The notes under the pieces are model-generated. The model made no database searches and had not been told where the DNA came from. It saw only the letters and a list, made by a program, of their open reading frames with translations. A program made the translations under genes and the position numbers. A stretch of 64,000 nt of DNA, from positions 434,001 through 498,000 of the forward strand of contig NZ_CP080412.1 in the NCBI RefSeq assembly GCF_019457635.1, given 5' to 3'. This DNA comes from Shewanella mangrovisoli. GTDB lineage: Bacteria; Pseudomonadota; Gammaproteobacteria; Enterobacterales; Shewanellaceae. Of this stretch, positions 47,585 to 57,366 are shown piece by piece; position 1 is the stretch's first letter; each line of letters opens with the position of its first letter.

Positions 47585-50500
47585 GGTACCAGTTAAGTCG
47601 ACACTCCAGTTACCTGCGCATCAATCACTAAGCCGTTGGCGGTGGTGTAGACCACGCCGTTGATGGTGACGGCTAAGGTGCTGTCATCATCCAAATCGAC
47701 GGTACCGTGGAACACTAAGGTGTTGTCGTTGGTGATAAAGTCCGTGCTGGAGCTGCCAGTGTCTTGGGTGATGCTGGTGATGGCCACGGTGTTGCCGTCG
47801 CCATCCTCATCAATCTTGGTATCAATCACCACATCTTGGGTGACGGTTTTGTGTTGCCAGCCACGTCGGTGACGGTGGCGACTACGGGGTAGGTGCCGTC
47901 AGGCAGCACGGTACCAGTTAAGTCGACACTCCAGTTACCTTGCGCATCAATCACTAAGCCGTTGGCGGTGGTGTAGACCACGCCGTTGATGGTGACGGCT
48001 AAGGTGCTGTTGTCATCCAAATCGACGGTACCGTGGAACACTAAGGTGTTGTCGTTGGTGATAAAGTCCGTGCTGGAGCTGCCAGTGTCTTGGGTGATGC
48101 TGGTGATGGCCACGGTGTTGCCGTCGCCATCCTCATCAATCTTGGTATCAATCACCACATTTTGGGTGGCACTGGTGGTGTTGCCGGCCACGTCGGTGAC
48201 GGTGGCGACCACAGGGTAGGTGCCGTCAGGCAGCACGGTACCAGGTTAAGTCCACACTCCAGTTACCTTGCGCATCAATCACTAAGCCGTTGGCGGTGGT
48301 GTAGACCACGCCGTTGATGGTGACGGCCAAGGTGCTGTTGTCATCCAAATCGACGGTACCGTGGAACACTAAGGTGTTGTCGTTGGTGATAAAGTCCGTG
48401 CTGGAGCTGCCAGTGTCTTGGGTGATGCTGGTGATGGCCACGGTGTTGCCGTCGCCGTCCTCATCAATCTTGGTATCAATCACCACATCTTGGGTGGCAC
48501 TGGTGGTGTTACCGGCCACGTCGGTGACGGTGGCGACCACAGGGTAGGTGCCGTCAGGCAGCACGGTACCAGTTAAGTCGACACTCCAGTTACCTTGCGC
48601 ATCAATCACTAAGCCGTTGGCGGTGGTGTAGACCACGCCGTTGATGGTGACGGCCAAGGTGCTGTTGTCATCCAAATCGACGGTACCGTGGAACACTAAG
48701 GTGTTGTCGTTGGTGATAAAGTCCGTGCTGGAGCTGCCAGTGTCTTGGGTGATGCTGGTGATGGCCACGGTGTTGCCGTCGCCGTCCTCATCAATCTTGG
48801 TATCAATCACCACATCTTGGGTGGCACTGGTGGTGTTACCGGCCACGTCGGTGACGGTGGCGACCACAGGGTAGGTGCCGTCAGGCAGCACGGTACCAGT
48901 TAAGTCGACACTCCAGTTACCTTGCGCATCAATCACTAAGCCGTTGGCGGTGGTGTAGACCACGCCGTTGATGGTGACGGCCAAGGTGCTGTTGTCATCC
49001 AAATCGACGGTACCGTGGAACACTAAGGTGTTGTCGTTGGTGATAAAGTCCGTGCTGGAGCTGCCAGTGTCTTGGGTGATGCTGGTGATGGCCACGGTGT
49101 TGCCGTCGCCATCCTCATCAATCTTGGTATCAATCACCACATCTTGGGTGACGGTTTTGCTGTTGCCAGCCACGTCGGTGACGGTGGCGACTACGGGGTA
49201 GGTGCCGTCAGGCAGCGCAGTACCAGTTAAGTCCACACTCCAGTTACCTTGCGCATCAATCACTAAGCCGTTGGCGGTGGTGTAGACCACGCCGTTGATG
49301 GTGACGGCTAAGGTGCTGTTGTCATCCAAATCGACGGTACCGTGGAACACTAAGGTGTTGTCGTTGGTGATAAAGTCCGTGCTGGAGCTGCCTGTGTCTT
49401 GGGTGATGCTGGTGATGGCCACGGTGTTGCCGTCGCCATCCTCATCAATCTTGGTATCAATCACCACATCTTGGGTGACGGTTTTGCTGTTGCCAGCCAC
49501 GTCGGTGACGGTGGCGACTACGGGGTAGGTGCCGTCAGGCAGCACGGTACCAGTTAAGTCCACACTCCAGTTACCTTGCGCATCAATCACTAAGCCGTTG
49601 GCGGTGGTGTAGACCACGCCGTTGATGGTGACGGCTAAGGTGCTGTTGTCATCCAAATCGACGGTACCGTGGAACACTAAGGTGTTGTCGTTGGTGATAA
49701 AGTCCGTGCTGGAGCTGCCAGTGTCTTGGGTGATGCTGGTGATGGCCACGGTGTTGCCGTCGCCATCCTCATCAATCTTGGTATCAATCACCACATCTTG
49801 GGTGACGGTTTTGCTGTTGCCAGCCACGTCGGTGACGGTGGCGACCACGGGGTAGGTGCCGTCAGGCAGCACGGTACCAGTTAAGTCGACACTCCAGTTA
49901 CCTTGCGCATCAATCACTAAGCCGTTGGCGGTGGTGTAGACCACGCCGTTGATGGTGACGGCTAAGGTGCTGTTGTCATCCAAATCGACGGTACCGTGGA
50001 ACACTAAGGTGTTGTCGTTGGTGATAAAGTCCGTGCTGGAGCTGCCAGTGTCTTGGGTGATGCTGGTGATGGCCACGGTGTTGCCGTCGCCATCCTCATC
50101 AATCTTGGTATCAATCACCACATCTTGGGTGGCACTGGTTTTGGTGTTGCCAGGCCACGTCGGTGACGGTGGCGACTACAGGGTAGGTGCCGTCAGGCAG
50201 CACGGTACCAGTTAAGTCGACACTCCAGTTACCTTGCGCATCAATCACTAAGCCGTTGGCGGTGGTGTAGACCACGCCGTTGATGGTGACGGCTAAGGTG
50301 CTGTTGTCATCCAAATCGACGGTACCGTGGAACACTAAGGTGTTGTCGTTGGTGATAAAGTCCGTGCTGGAGCTGCCAGTGTCTTGGGTGATGCTGGTGA
50401 TGGCCACGGTGTTGCCGTCGCCGTCCTCATCAATCTTGGTATCAATCACCACATCTTGGGTGGCACTGGTGGTGTTACCGGCCACGTCGGTGACGGTGGC

Positions 50501-53500
50501 GACCACAGGGTAGGTGCCGTCAGGCAGCACGGTACCAGTTAAGTCGACACTCCAGTTACCTTGCGCATCAATCACTAAGCCGTTGGCGGTGGTGTAGACC
50601 ACGCCGTTGATGGTGACGGCCAAGGTGCTGTTGTCATCCAAATCGACGGTACCGTGGAACACTAAGGTGTTGTCGTTGGTGATAAAGTCCGTGCTGGAGC
50701 TGCCAGTGTCTTGGGTGATGCTGGTGATGGCCACGGTGTTGCCGTCGCCGTCCTCATCAATCTTGGTATCAATCACCACATCTTGGGTGGCACTGGTGGT
50801 GTTACCGGCCACGTCGGTGACGGTGGCGACCACAGGGTAGGTGCCGTCAGGCAGCACGGTACCAGTTAAGTCGACACTCCAGTTACCTTGCGCATCAATC
50901 ACTAAGCCGTTGGCGGTGGTGTAGACCACGCCGTTGATGGTGACGGCCAAGGTGCTGTTGTCATCCAAATCGACGGTACCGTGGAACACTAAGGTGTTGT
51001 CGTTGGTGATAAAGTCCGTGCTGGAGCTGCCAGTGTCTTGGGTGATGCTGGTGATGGCCACGGTGTTGCCGTCGCCGTCCTCATCAATCTTGGTATCAAT
51101 CACCACATCTTGGGTGGCACTGGTGGTGTTACCGGCCACGTCGGTGACGGTGGCGACCACAGGGTAGGTGCCGTCAGGCAGCACGGTACCAGTTAAGTCG
51201 ACACTCCAGTTACCTTGCGCATCAATCACTAAGCCGTTGGCGGTGGTGTAGACCACGCCGTTGATGGTGACGGCCAAGGTGCTGTTGTCATCCAAATCGA
51301 CGGTACCGTGGAACACTAAGGTGTTGTCGTTGGTGATAAAGTCCGTGCTGGAGCTGCCAGTGTCTTGGGTGATGCTGGTGATGGCCACGGTGTTGCCGTC
51401 GCCGTCCTCATCAATCTTGGTATCAATCACCACATCTTGGGTGGCACTGGTGGTGTTACCGGCCACGTCGGTGACGGTGGCGACCACAGGGTAGGTGCCG
51501 TCAGGCAGCACGGTACCAGTTAAGTCGACACTCCAGTTACCTTGCGCATCAATCACTAAGCCGTTGGCGGTGGTGTAGACCACGCCGTTGATGGTGACGG
51601 CCAAGGTGCTGTTGTCATCCAAATCGACGGTACCGTGGAACACTAAGGTGTTGTCGTTGGTGATAAAGTCCGTGCTGGAGCTGCCAGTGTCTTGGGTGAT
51701 GCTGGTGATGGCCACGGTGTTGCCGTCGCCATCCTCATCAATCTTGGTATCAATCACCACATCTTGGGTGGCACTGGTGGTGTTACCGGCCACGTCGGTG
51801 ACGGTGGCGACCACAGGGTAGGTGCCGTCAGGCAGCACGGTACCAGTTAAGTCGACACTCCAGTTACCTTGCGCATCAATCACTAAGCCGTTGGCGGTGG
51901 TGTAGACCACGCCGTTGATGGTGACGGCTAAGGTGCTGTTGTCATCCAAATCGACGGTACCGTGGAACACTAAGGTGTTGTCGTTGGTGATAAAGTCCGT
52001 GCTGGAGCTGCCAGTGTCTTGGGTGATGCTGGTGATGGCCACGGTGTTGCCGTCGCCGTCCTCATCAATCTTGGTATCAATCACCACATCTTGGGTGGCA
52101 CGGTGGTGTTGCCAGCCACGTCGGTGACGGTGGCGACCACGGGTAGGTGCCGTCAGGCAGCACGGTACCAGTTAAGTCCACACTCCAGTTACCTTGCGCA
52201 TCAATCACTAAGCCGTTGGCGGTGGTGTAGACCACGCCGTTGATGGTGACGGCTAAGGTGCTGTTGTCATCCAAATCGACGGTACCGTGGAACACTAAGG
52301 TGTTGTCGTTGGTGATAAAGTCCGTGCTGGAGCTGCCAGTGTCTTGGGTGATGCTGGTGATGGCCACGGTGTTGCCGTCGCCATCCTCATCAATCTTGGT
52401 ATCAATCACCACATCTTGGGTGACGGTTTTGCTGTTGCCAGCCACGTCGGTGACGGTGGCGACCACAGGGTAGGTGCCGTCAGGCAGCACGGTACCGGTT
52501 AAGTCGACACTCCAGTTACCTTGCGCATCAATCACTAAGCCGTTGGCGGTGGTGTAGACCACGCCGTTGATGGTGACGGCTAAGGTGCTGTCATGTCATC
52601 CAAATCGACGGTACCGTGGAACACTAAGGTGTTGTCGTTGGTGATAAAGTCCGTGCTGGAGCTGCCGGTGTCTTGGGTGATGCTGGTGATGGCCACGGTG
52701 TTGCCGTCGCCATCCTCATCAATCTTGGTATCAATCACCACATTTTGGGTGACGGTTTTGCTGTTGCCAGCCACGTCGGTGACGGTGGCGACTACGGGGT
52801 AGGTGCCGTCAGGCAGCACGGTACCAGTTAAGTCGACACTCCAGTTACCTTGCGCATCAATCACTAAGCCGTTGGCGGTGGTGTAGACCACGCCGTTGAT
52901 GGTGACGGCTAAGGTGCTGTTGTCATCCAAATCGACGGTACCGTGGAACACTGGTGTTGTCGTTGGTGATAAAGTCCGTGCTGGAGCTGCCAGTGTCTTG
53001 GGTGATGCTGGTGATGGCCACGGTGTTGCCGTCGCCATCCTCATCAATCTTGGTATCAATCACCACATCTTTGGGTGGCACTGGTGGTGGTTACCGGCCA
53101 CGGTCGGTGACGGTGGCGACCACAGGGTAGGTGCCGTCAGGCAGCACGGTACCAGTTAAGTCGACACTCCAGTTACCTTGCGCATCAATCACTAAGCCGT
53201 TGGCGGTGGTGTAGACCACGCCGTTGATGGTGACGGCTAAGGTGCTGTTGTCATCCAAATCGACGGTACCGTGGAACACTAAGGTGTTGTCGTTGGTGAT
53301 AAAGTCCGTGCTGGAGCTGCCAGTGTCTTGGGTGATGCTGGTGATGGCCACGGTGTTGCCGTCGCCATCCTCATCAATCTTGGTATCAATCACCACATCT
53401 TGGGTGACGGTGCTGTTGCCGGCCACGTCGGTGACGGTGGCGACTACGGGGTAGGTGCCGTCAGGCAGCACGGTACCAGTTAAGTCGACACTCCAGTTAC

Positions 53501-56500
53501 CTTGCGCATCAATCACTAAGCCGTTGGCGGTGGTGTAGACCACGCCGTTGATGGTGACGGCTAAGGTGCTGTTGTCATCCAAATCGACGGTACCGTGGAA
53601 CACTAAGGTGTTGTCGTTGGTGATAAAGTCCGTGCTGGAGCTGCCAGTGTCTTGGGTGATGCTGGTGATGGCCACGGTGTTGCCGTCGCCATCCTCATCA
53701 ATCTTGGTATCAATCACCACATCTTGGGTGACGGTTTTGCTGTTGCCAGCCACGTCGGTGACGGTGGCGACTACGGGGTAGGTGCCGTCAGGCAGCACGG
53801 TACCAGTTAAGTCGACACTCCAGTTACCTTGCGCATCAATCACTAAGCCGTTGGCGGTGGTGTAGACCACGCCGTTGATGGTGACGGCTAAGGTGCTGTT
53901 GTCATCCAAATCGACGGTACCGTGGAACACTAAGGTGTTGTCGTTGGTGATAAAGTCCGTGCTGGAGCTGCCAGTGTCTTGGGTGATGCTGGTGATGGCC
54001 ACGGTGTTGCCGTCGCCATCCTCATCAATCTTGGTATCAATCACCACATCTTGGGTGACGGTTTTGCTGTTGCCAGCCACGTCGGTGACGGTGGCGACTA
54101 CGGGGTAGGTGCCGTCAGGCAGCACGGTACCAGTTAAGTCGACACTCCAGTTACCTTGCGCATCAATCACTAAGCCGTTGGCGGTGGTGTAGACCACGCC
54201 GTTGATGGTGACGGCCAAGGTGCTGTTGTCATCCAAATCGACGGTACCGTGGAACACTAAGGTGTTGTCGTTGGTGATAAAGTCCGTGCTGGAGCTGCCA
54301 GTGTCTTGGGTGATGCTGGTGATGGCCACGGTGTTGCCGTCGCCGTCCTCATCAATCTTGGTATCAATCACCACATCTTGGGTGGCACTGGTGGTGTTAC
54401 CGGCCACGTCGGTGACGGTGGCGACCACAGGGTAGGTGCCGTCAGGCAGCACGGTACCAGTTAAGTCGACACTCCAGTTACCTTGCGCATCAATCACTAA
54501 GCCGTTGGCGGTGGTGTAGACCACGCCGTTGATGGTGACGGCCAAGGTGCTGTTGTCATCCAAATCGACGGTACCGTGGAACACTAAGGTGTTGTCGTTG
54601 GTGATAAAGTCCGTGCTGGAGCTGCCAGTGTCTTGGGTGATGCTGGTGATGGCCACGGTGTTGCCGTCGCCGTCCTCATCAATCTTGGTATCAATCACCA
54701 CATCTTGGGTGGCACTGGTGGTGTTACCGGCCACGTCGGTGACGGTGGCGACCACAGGGTAGGTGCCGTCAGGCAGCACGGTACCAGTTAAGTCGACACT
54801 CCAGTTACCTTGCGCATCAATCACTAAGCCGTTGGCGGTGGTGTAGACCACGCCGTTGATGGTGACGGCCAAGGTGCTGTTGTCATCCAAATCGACGGTA
54901 CCGTGGAACACTAAGGTGTTGTCGTTGGTGATAAAGTCCGTGCTGGAGCTGCCAGTGTCTTGGGTGATGCTGGTGATGGCCACGGTGTTGCCGTCGCCGT
55001 CCTCGTCAATCTTAACATCGACATTACCGTTATCCGTTGCTTTACCTGTGTTGCCAGCAGGATCTGTTACTGTCGCTACTGCGGTATAGCCACCATGAGG
55101 GATAGGATCTGTTACATCGACAGCATAAGTACCATCGGGGTTAACGGTTGTAGTGAGAGTTTGTTGCACACCGTTACTGTCTGTTACAACAATAGTGATC
55201 ACACTGCCAGGCGCTGCATCAGTAGTACCAGTAATTGTTGGGGTAGTGTCTTGCGTATCATCAGGAGCACTGACCGTAATTGTTGGTGCAGTTGTGTCGA
55301 GTAGGGCTGAATCGCTACCTTCAGGCGAGGTGTTACCCGCAGGATCTGTGATGGTTGCTACCACAGTAATGGTTTCACCTTCAGCTGGCGCAGGCAGTGT
55401 TAAATTGACAAAACCATTGTTGATATCTTGTTGTGTCAACACATAGTCAACACCATTGACCGTCAGAGTATCGCCTGCATTTGCACCAGTGCCTCCTAAA
55501 CCAATAGTCACACTAACTTCGGTTGCACCACCGAGTTCAGCATTACTGATAAAGCCATCATCGTTAGTATCTGTTGTGATAGTAACACTTGGACCACCAT
55601 CGGCCACAGGAGTGACATTGATAGTTAATGTTGCAGTTGAACCAGTATTGGTGGTGTAGGTGATTACAGGAACTTGGCCGTTCCAATTTGCATTGGGAGT
55701 GAAGGTGTAAGAACCATCGGCATTAATCAGTAATGAACCACCTTCGAGAGTCACCGCGGTGCCCGCTGCAATGGTTTGTCCGTTAACTGAGTAGCTGACG
55801 ACAGAAAGAGTGTTATCAATATCGCTATCGTTATCTAAGACATTTCCGGTAGCTACCGTATCTTCATCGACGGTATTAGTATCGTTTGCTAGTACCGATG
55901 GGTCATCAACAGGAGTGACGTTAATGGTTAATGTTGCAGTTGAACCTGTATTAGTGGTGTAGGTGATAACTGGAACTTGACCGTTCCAATCAGCATTTGG
56001 AGTAAAGCTGTAAGAGCCATCGGCATTGAGTACTAAGCTGCCACCTTCTAGAGCGACAGTGGTACCCGCTGCAAAAGTGCTGCCTGATACAGTAAAGCTA
56101 ACAACACTTAAGGTTGAATCTACATCGGTGTCGTTGTCGAGCACATTGCCTGTAGCAATCGTATCTTCATCGACAGTATTGGTATCGTTTGCTAATACCG
56201 ATGGGTCATCAACAGGAGTGACGCTAATGGTTAATGTTGCAGTTGAACCTGTATTAGTAGTGTAAGTGATGACAGGTACTTGGCCGTTCCAATTTTCATT
56301 TGGTGTGAAGGTGTAAGAGCCATCGGCATTGAGTACAAAGCTGCCGCCTTCAAGGGTAACAATCGTGCCTGCGGCGAAGTCGGTACCATTAATATTAAAA
56401 CCCGCCACACTCAATACTGTATCTGCATCTACATCATTCGTGAGCACATTGCCTAAAGCAACTGTATCTTCATCAACGGTAATACTGTCGTTTGCTAATA

Positions 56501-56978
56501 CAGAAGGAGAATCTGTTGCTACGGTTTGTTCAGGAGCTGCTGTCGTCGTTGCTGTCAGTGTTTGTGAAGAGGTTGAGTAACCTGATGTTGCCAAGGCTTC
56601 AGTGCCATCACGGGCAAGGGTGACATAACCTGAGTTGCCGTCACGGCCTGCTGGAGCATTACCTGCGGCGGTTTCTGGTAGATTTTGAGTTGGGTCTTCA
56701 CCAGAGGCGATCAGATCTTGTAGTGCTTGGATTTCGTCTTGGGTCGCTTGATCGCCAGCGTTGGGAGTGGCAGCAATACTCGGTGCAACTTCGTTAGACA
56801 GCTTAGTGCCATCATCGAAGGTGATTTCGTAGGTTGCATTTTCACCGATATGGAGAACAGCACCTTTTGGGAGTTGTTCGCCGTCCTTAGCGGGTTGATT
56901 TGAACCATTAACCTCGACTTCGATTTGCCCTTTTACCAGTTTGAGCAAACCTTTCTTTGTTGTAATGATCGATCCCAT
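42356..56978 (-). CDS. bpfA: Giant RTX biofilm adhesin BpfA, reading frame interrupted in the repeat array
   Basis: Secreted cell-surface adhesin. From ATG 56978 (GGGAG six bases upstream, promoter at 57061-57089) it has: a retention module (residues 1-100, MGSIITTKKGLLKL...); the LapG-type cleavage site T103-A-A-G106; three 101-residue cadherin/VCBS-like repeats; two divergent Ig-like units; 26 near-identical 109-residue Ig-like repeats; divergent Ig-like and cadherin-like domains; and, at the C-terminus, RTX nonapeptides (GGSGNDRIYGQSG, GGAGNDTLIGG) and an acidic secretion signal. The span is not a multiple of three. About ten indels between 47614 and 53103 break the frame. With these repaired, roughly 4,870 residues are encoded. 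Several breaks look like repeat-variant hybrids, so I favour sequence error over true inactivation. Confidence 0.9.
46515..55013 (-). repeat. bpfA: Array of 26 tandem 327-bp repeats in bpfA
   Basis: Twenty-six units of 327 bp (109 residues, from VIDTKIDEDGDGNTVAITSI to VATVTDVAGN plus linker). Unit anchors fall at 46680, 47007, 47334, 47660, 47986, 48314 and so on to 54856; deviations from 327 mark the indels (326, 326, 328, 331, 325, 329, 328, 324). Two linker types occur: NTTSATQDV and NSKTVTQDV. Synonymous and single-residue variants (DLDDN/DLDDD, GCC/GCT at one Ala-adjacent site) define sub-blocks. Middle fragments 48226-50121 and 50111-52087 are open. Confidence 0.95.
53091..56978 (-). 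CDS. bpfA: BpfA N-terminal fragment (uninterrupted frame)
   Basis: This frame holds the true start, the retention module, the TAAG site, three cadherin/VCBS-like repeats, two divergent Ig-like units and the first six copies or so of the 109-residue repeat. It ends out of frame at 53091, where extra G bases interrupt the repeat. An upstream TTG at 57089 is in frame but is the -35 box of the promoter, so the longer version is rejected. Confidence 0.85.
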   Translation of the reverse strand: MGSIITTKKGLLKLVKGQIEVEVNGSNQPAKDGEQLPKGAVLHIGENATYEITFDDGTKLSNEVAPSIAATPNAGDQATQDEIQALQDLIASGEDPTQNLPETAAGNAPAGRDGNSGYVTLARDGTEALATSGYSTSSQTLTATTTAAPEQTVATDSPSVLANDSITVDEDTVALGNVLTNDVDADTVLSVAGFNINGTDFAAGTIVTLEGGSFVLNADGSYTFTPNENWNGQVPVITYTTNTGSTATLTISVTPVDDPSVLANDTNTVDEDTIATGNVLDNDTDVDSTLSVVSFTVSGSTFAAGTTVALEGGSLVLNADGSYSFTPNADWNGQVPVITYTTNTGSTATLTINVTPVDDPSVLANDTNTVDEDTVATGNVLDNDSDIDNTLSVVSYSVNGQTIAAGTAVTLEGGSLLINADGSYTFTPNANWNGQVPVITYTTNTGSTATLTINVTPVADGGPSVTITTDTNDDGFISNAELGGATEVSVTIGLGGTGANAGDTLTVNGVDYVLTQQDINNGFVNLTLPAPAEGETITVVATITDPAGNTSPEGSDSALLDTTAPTITVSAPDDTQDTTPTITGTTDAAPGSVITIVVTDSNGVQQTLTTTVNPDGTYAVDVTDPIPHGGYTAVATVTDPAGNTGKATDNGNVDVKIDEDGDGNTVAITSITQDTGSSSTDFITNDNTLVFHGTVDLDDNSTLAVTINGVVYTTANGLVIDAQGNWSVDLTGTVLPDGTYPVVATVTDVAGNTTSATQDVVIDTKIDEDGDGNTVAITSITQDTGSSSTDFITNDNTLVFHGTVDLDDNSTLAVTINGVVYTTANGLVIDAQGNWSVDLTGTVLPDGTYPVVATVTDVAGNTTSATQDVVIDTKIDEDGDGNTVAITSITQDTGSSSTDFITNDNTLVFHGTVDLDDNSTLAVTINGVVYTTANGLVIDAQGNWSVDLTGTVLPDGTYPVVATVTDVAGNSKTVTQDVVIDTKIDEDGDGNTVAITSITQDTGSSSTDFITNDNTLVFHGTVDLDDNSTLAVTINGVVYTTANGLVIDAQGNWSVDLTGTVLPDGTYPVVATVTDVAGNSKTVTQDVVIDTKIDEDGDGNTVAITSITQDTGSSSTDFITNDNTLVFHGTVDLDDNSTLAVTINGVVYTTANGLVIDAQGNWSVDLTGTVLPDGTYPVVATVTDVAGNSTVTQDVVIDTKIDEDGDGNTVAITSITQDTGSSSTDFITNDNTLVFHGTVDLDDNSTLAVTINGVVYTTANGLVIDAQGNWSVDLTGTVLPDGTYPVVATVTDRGR
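55600..56508 (-). repeat. bpfA: Three 303-bp cadherin/VCBS-like repeats in bpfA
   Basis: Each of three units encodes 101 residues with the pattern VLANDxxTVDEDT, GNVLxND, AAGTxVxLEGGS, LNADGSYxFTPNxxWNGQ and VPVITYTTNTGSTATLTI. They are clearly related but more diverged than the 327-bp repeats. This type is common in adhesins, calcium-binding and tandem. Confidence 0.88.
56661..56672 (-). other. bpfA: BpfG cleavage site (TAAG) in BpfA
   Basis: Codons for Thr103-Ala-Ala-Gly106 in the context NLPETAAGNAPA. LapA of Pseudomonas is cut between the two alanines of a TAAG motif at about residue 108, so position and sequence agree. Confidence 0.85.
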
Positions 56979-57060
56979 AATAAGCTCCCAACAGCTAACT
57001 GTGTTAATCCAAAGATGCACAGATCCAACAAATGTGATGGATTGTGATACAAGTGGTGAA

Positions 57061-57089
57061 ATTTTAGCTTGGTATTGAACGCAAGTCAA
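57061..57089 (-). promoter_or_regulatory. bpfA: Sigma-70 type promoter of bpfA
   Basis: On the minus strand, TTGACT (57089-57084), 17-base spacer, TAAAAT (57066-57061). The start would be near 57054, giving a leader of about 75 bases before ATG 56978. Both boxes match five or more of six consensus positions in total quality. Confidence 0.75.
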
Positions 57090-57324
57090 TTTTTTGACGC
57101 TGGCTTATCGCTTGCTATAACTGGGGTTGGCGGGGAGTGATGCGAAAAATTGGCGCTTTAAGGCTGGATAACTAGATGTTGTATCTTAACGTGAAAATCA
57201 AACTGCATTTAGTGTCTTTGATTTCTATATAGAAACATATTTATAACAAATTATTCTGGTAATAGAGATTAATATTTTATGAATTGTATATGTTCGGGGA
57301 TGAGATGGAGCGTGAGAAGGGAAT

Positions 57325-57354
57325 TGCCGCAATTCATTCTATCGAATCGCGGCA
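57325..57354 (-). terminator. Hairpin after hemY
   Basis: On the minus strand TGCCGCGATTC pairs with GAATTGCGGCA (11 bp, one G-T) around an 8-base loop, 12 bases after the hemY stop. No strong T-tract follows. Confidence 0.6.
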
Positions 57355-57366
57355 TAGGAAAAGACG

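Larger units (their letters stand above)
56979..57366. other. bpfA upstream region
   Basis: About 390 bases between hemY and bpfA, both on the minus strand. It holds the hemY-end hairpin (57325-57354), an AT-rich tract (57185-57290) and the bpfA promoter. The AT-rich tract is a natural place for regulator binding, but no specific site is recognised. Confidence 0.55.

Noticed and set aside
46515..55013. The regular 327-bp array as a CRISPR or satellite
   Set aside because: Units are long, contiguous without spacers, and encode a 109-residue Ig-like domain in one frame.
46680..55089. Many plus-strand open frames of about 77 codons repeated every 327 bp
   Set aside because: They are antisense shadows of the bpfA repeat units, recur only because the DNA repeats, and have no ribosome binding sites of their own.
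42356..56978. Eight separate small adhesin genes
   Set aside because: The pieces join through obvious small indels inside identical repeats. Only one has the start and export context and only one has the secretion signal.
57025..57050. Possible CRP site near the bpfA promoter (TGTGATGGATTGTGAT)
   Set aside because: The second half does not match TCACA, and it lies downstream of the predicted -10 box.
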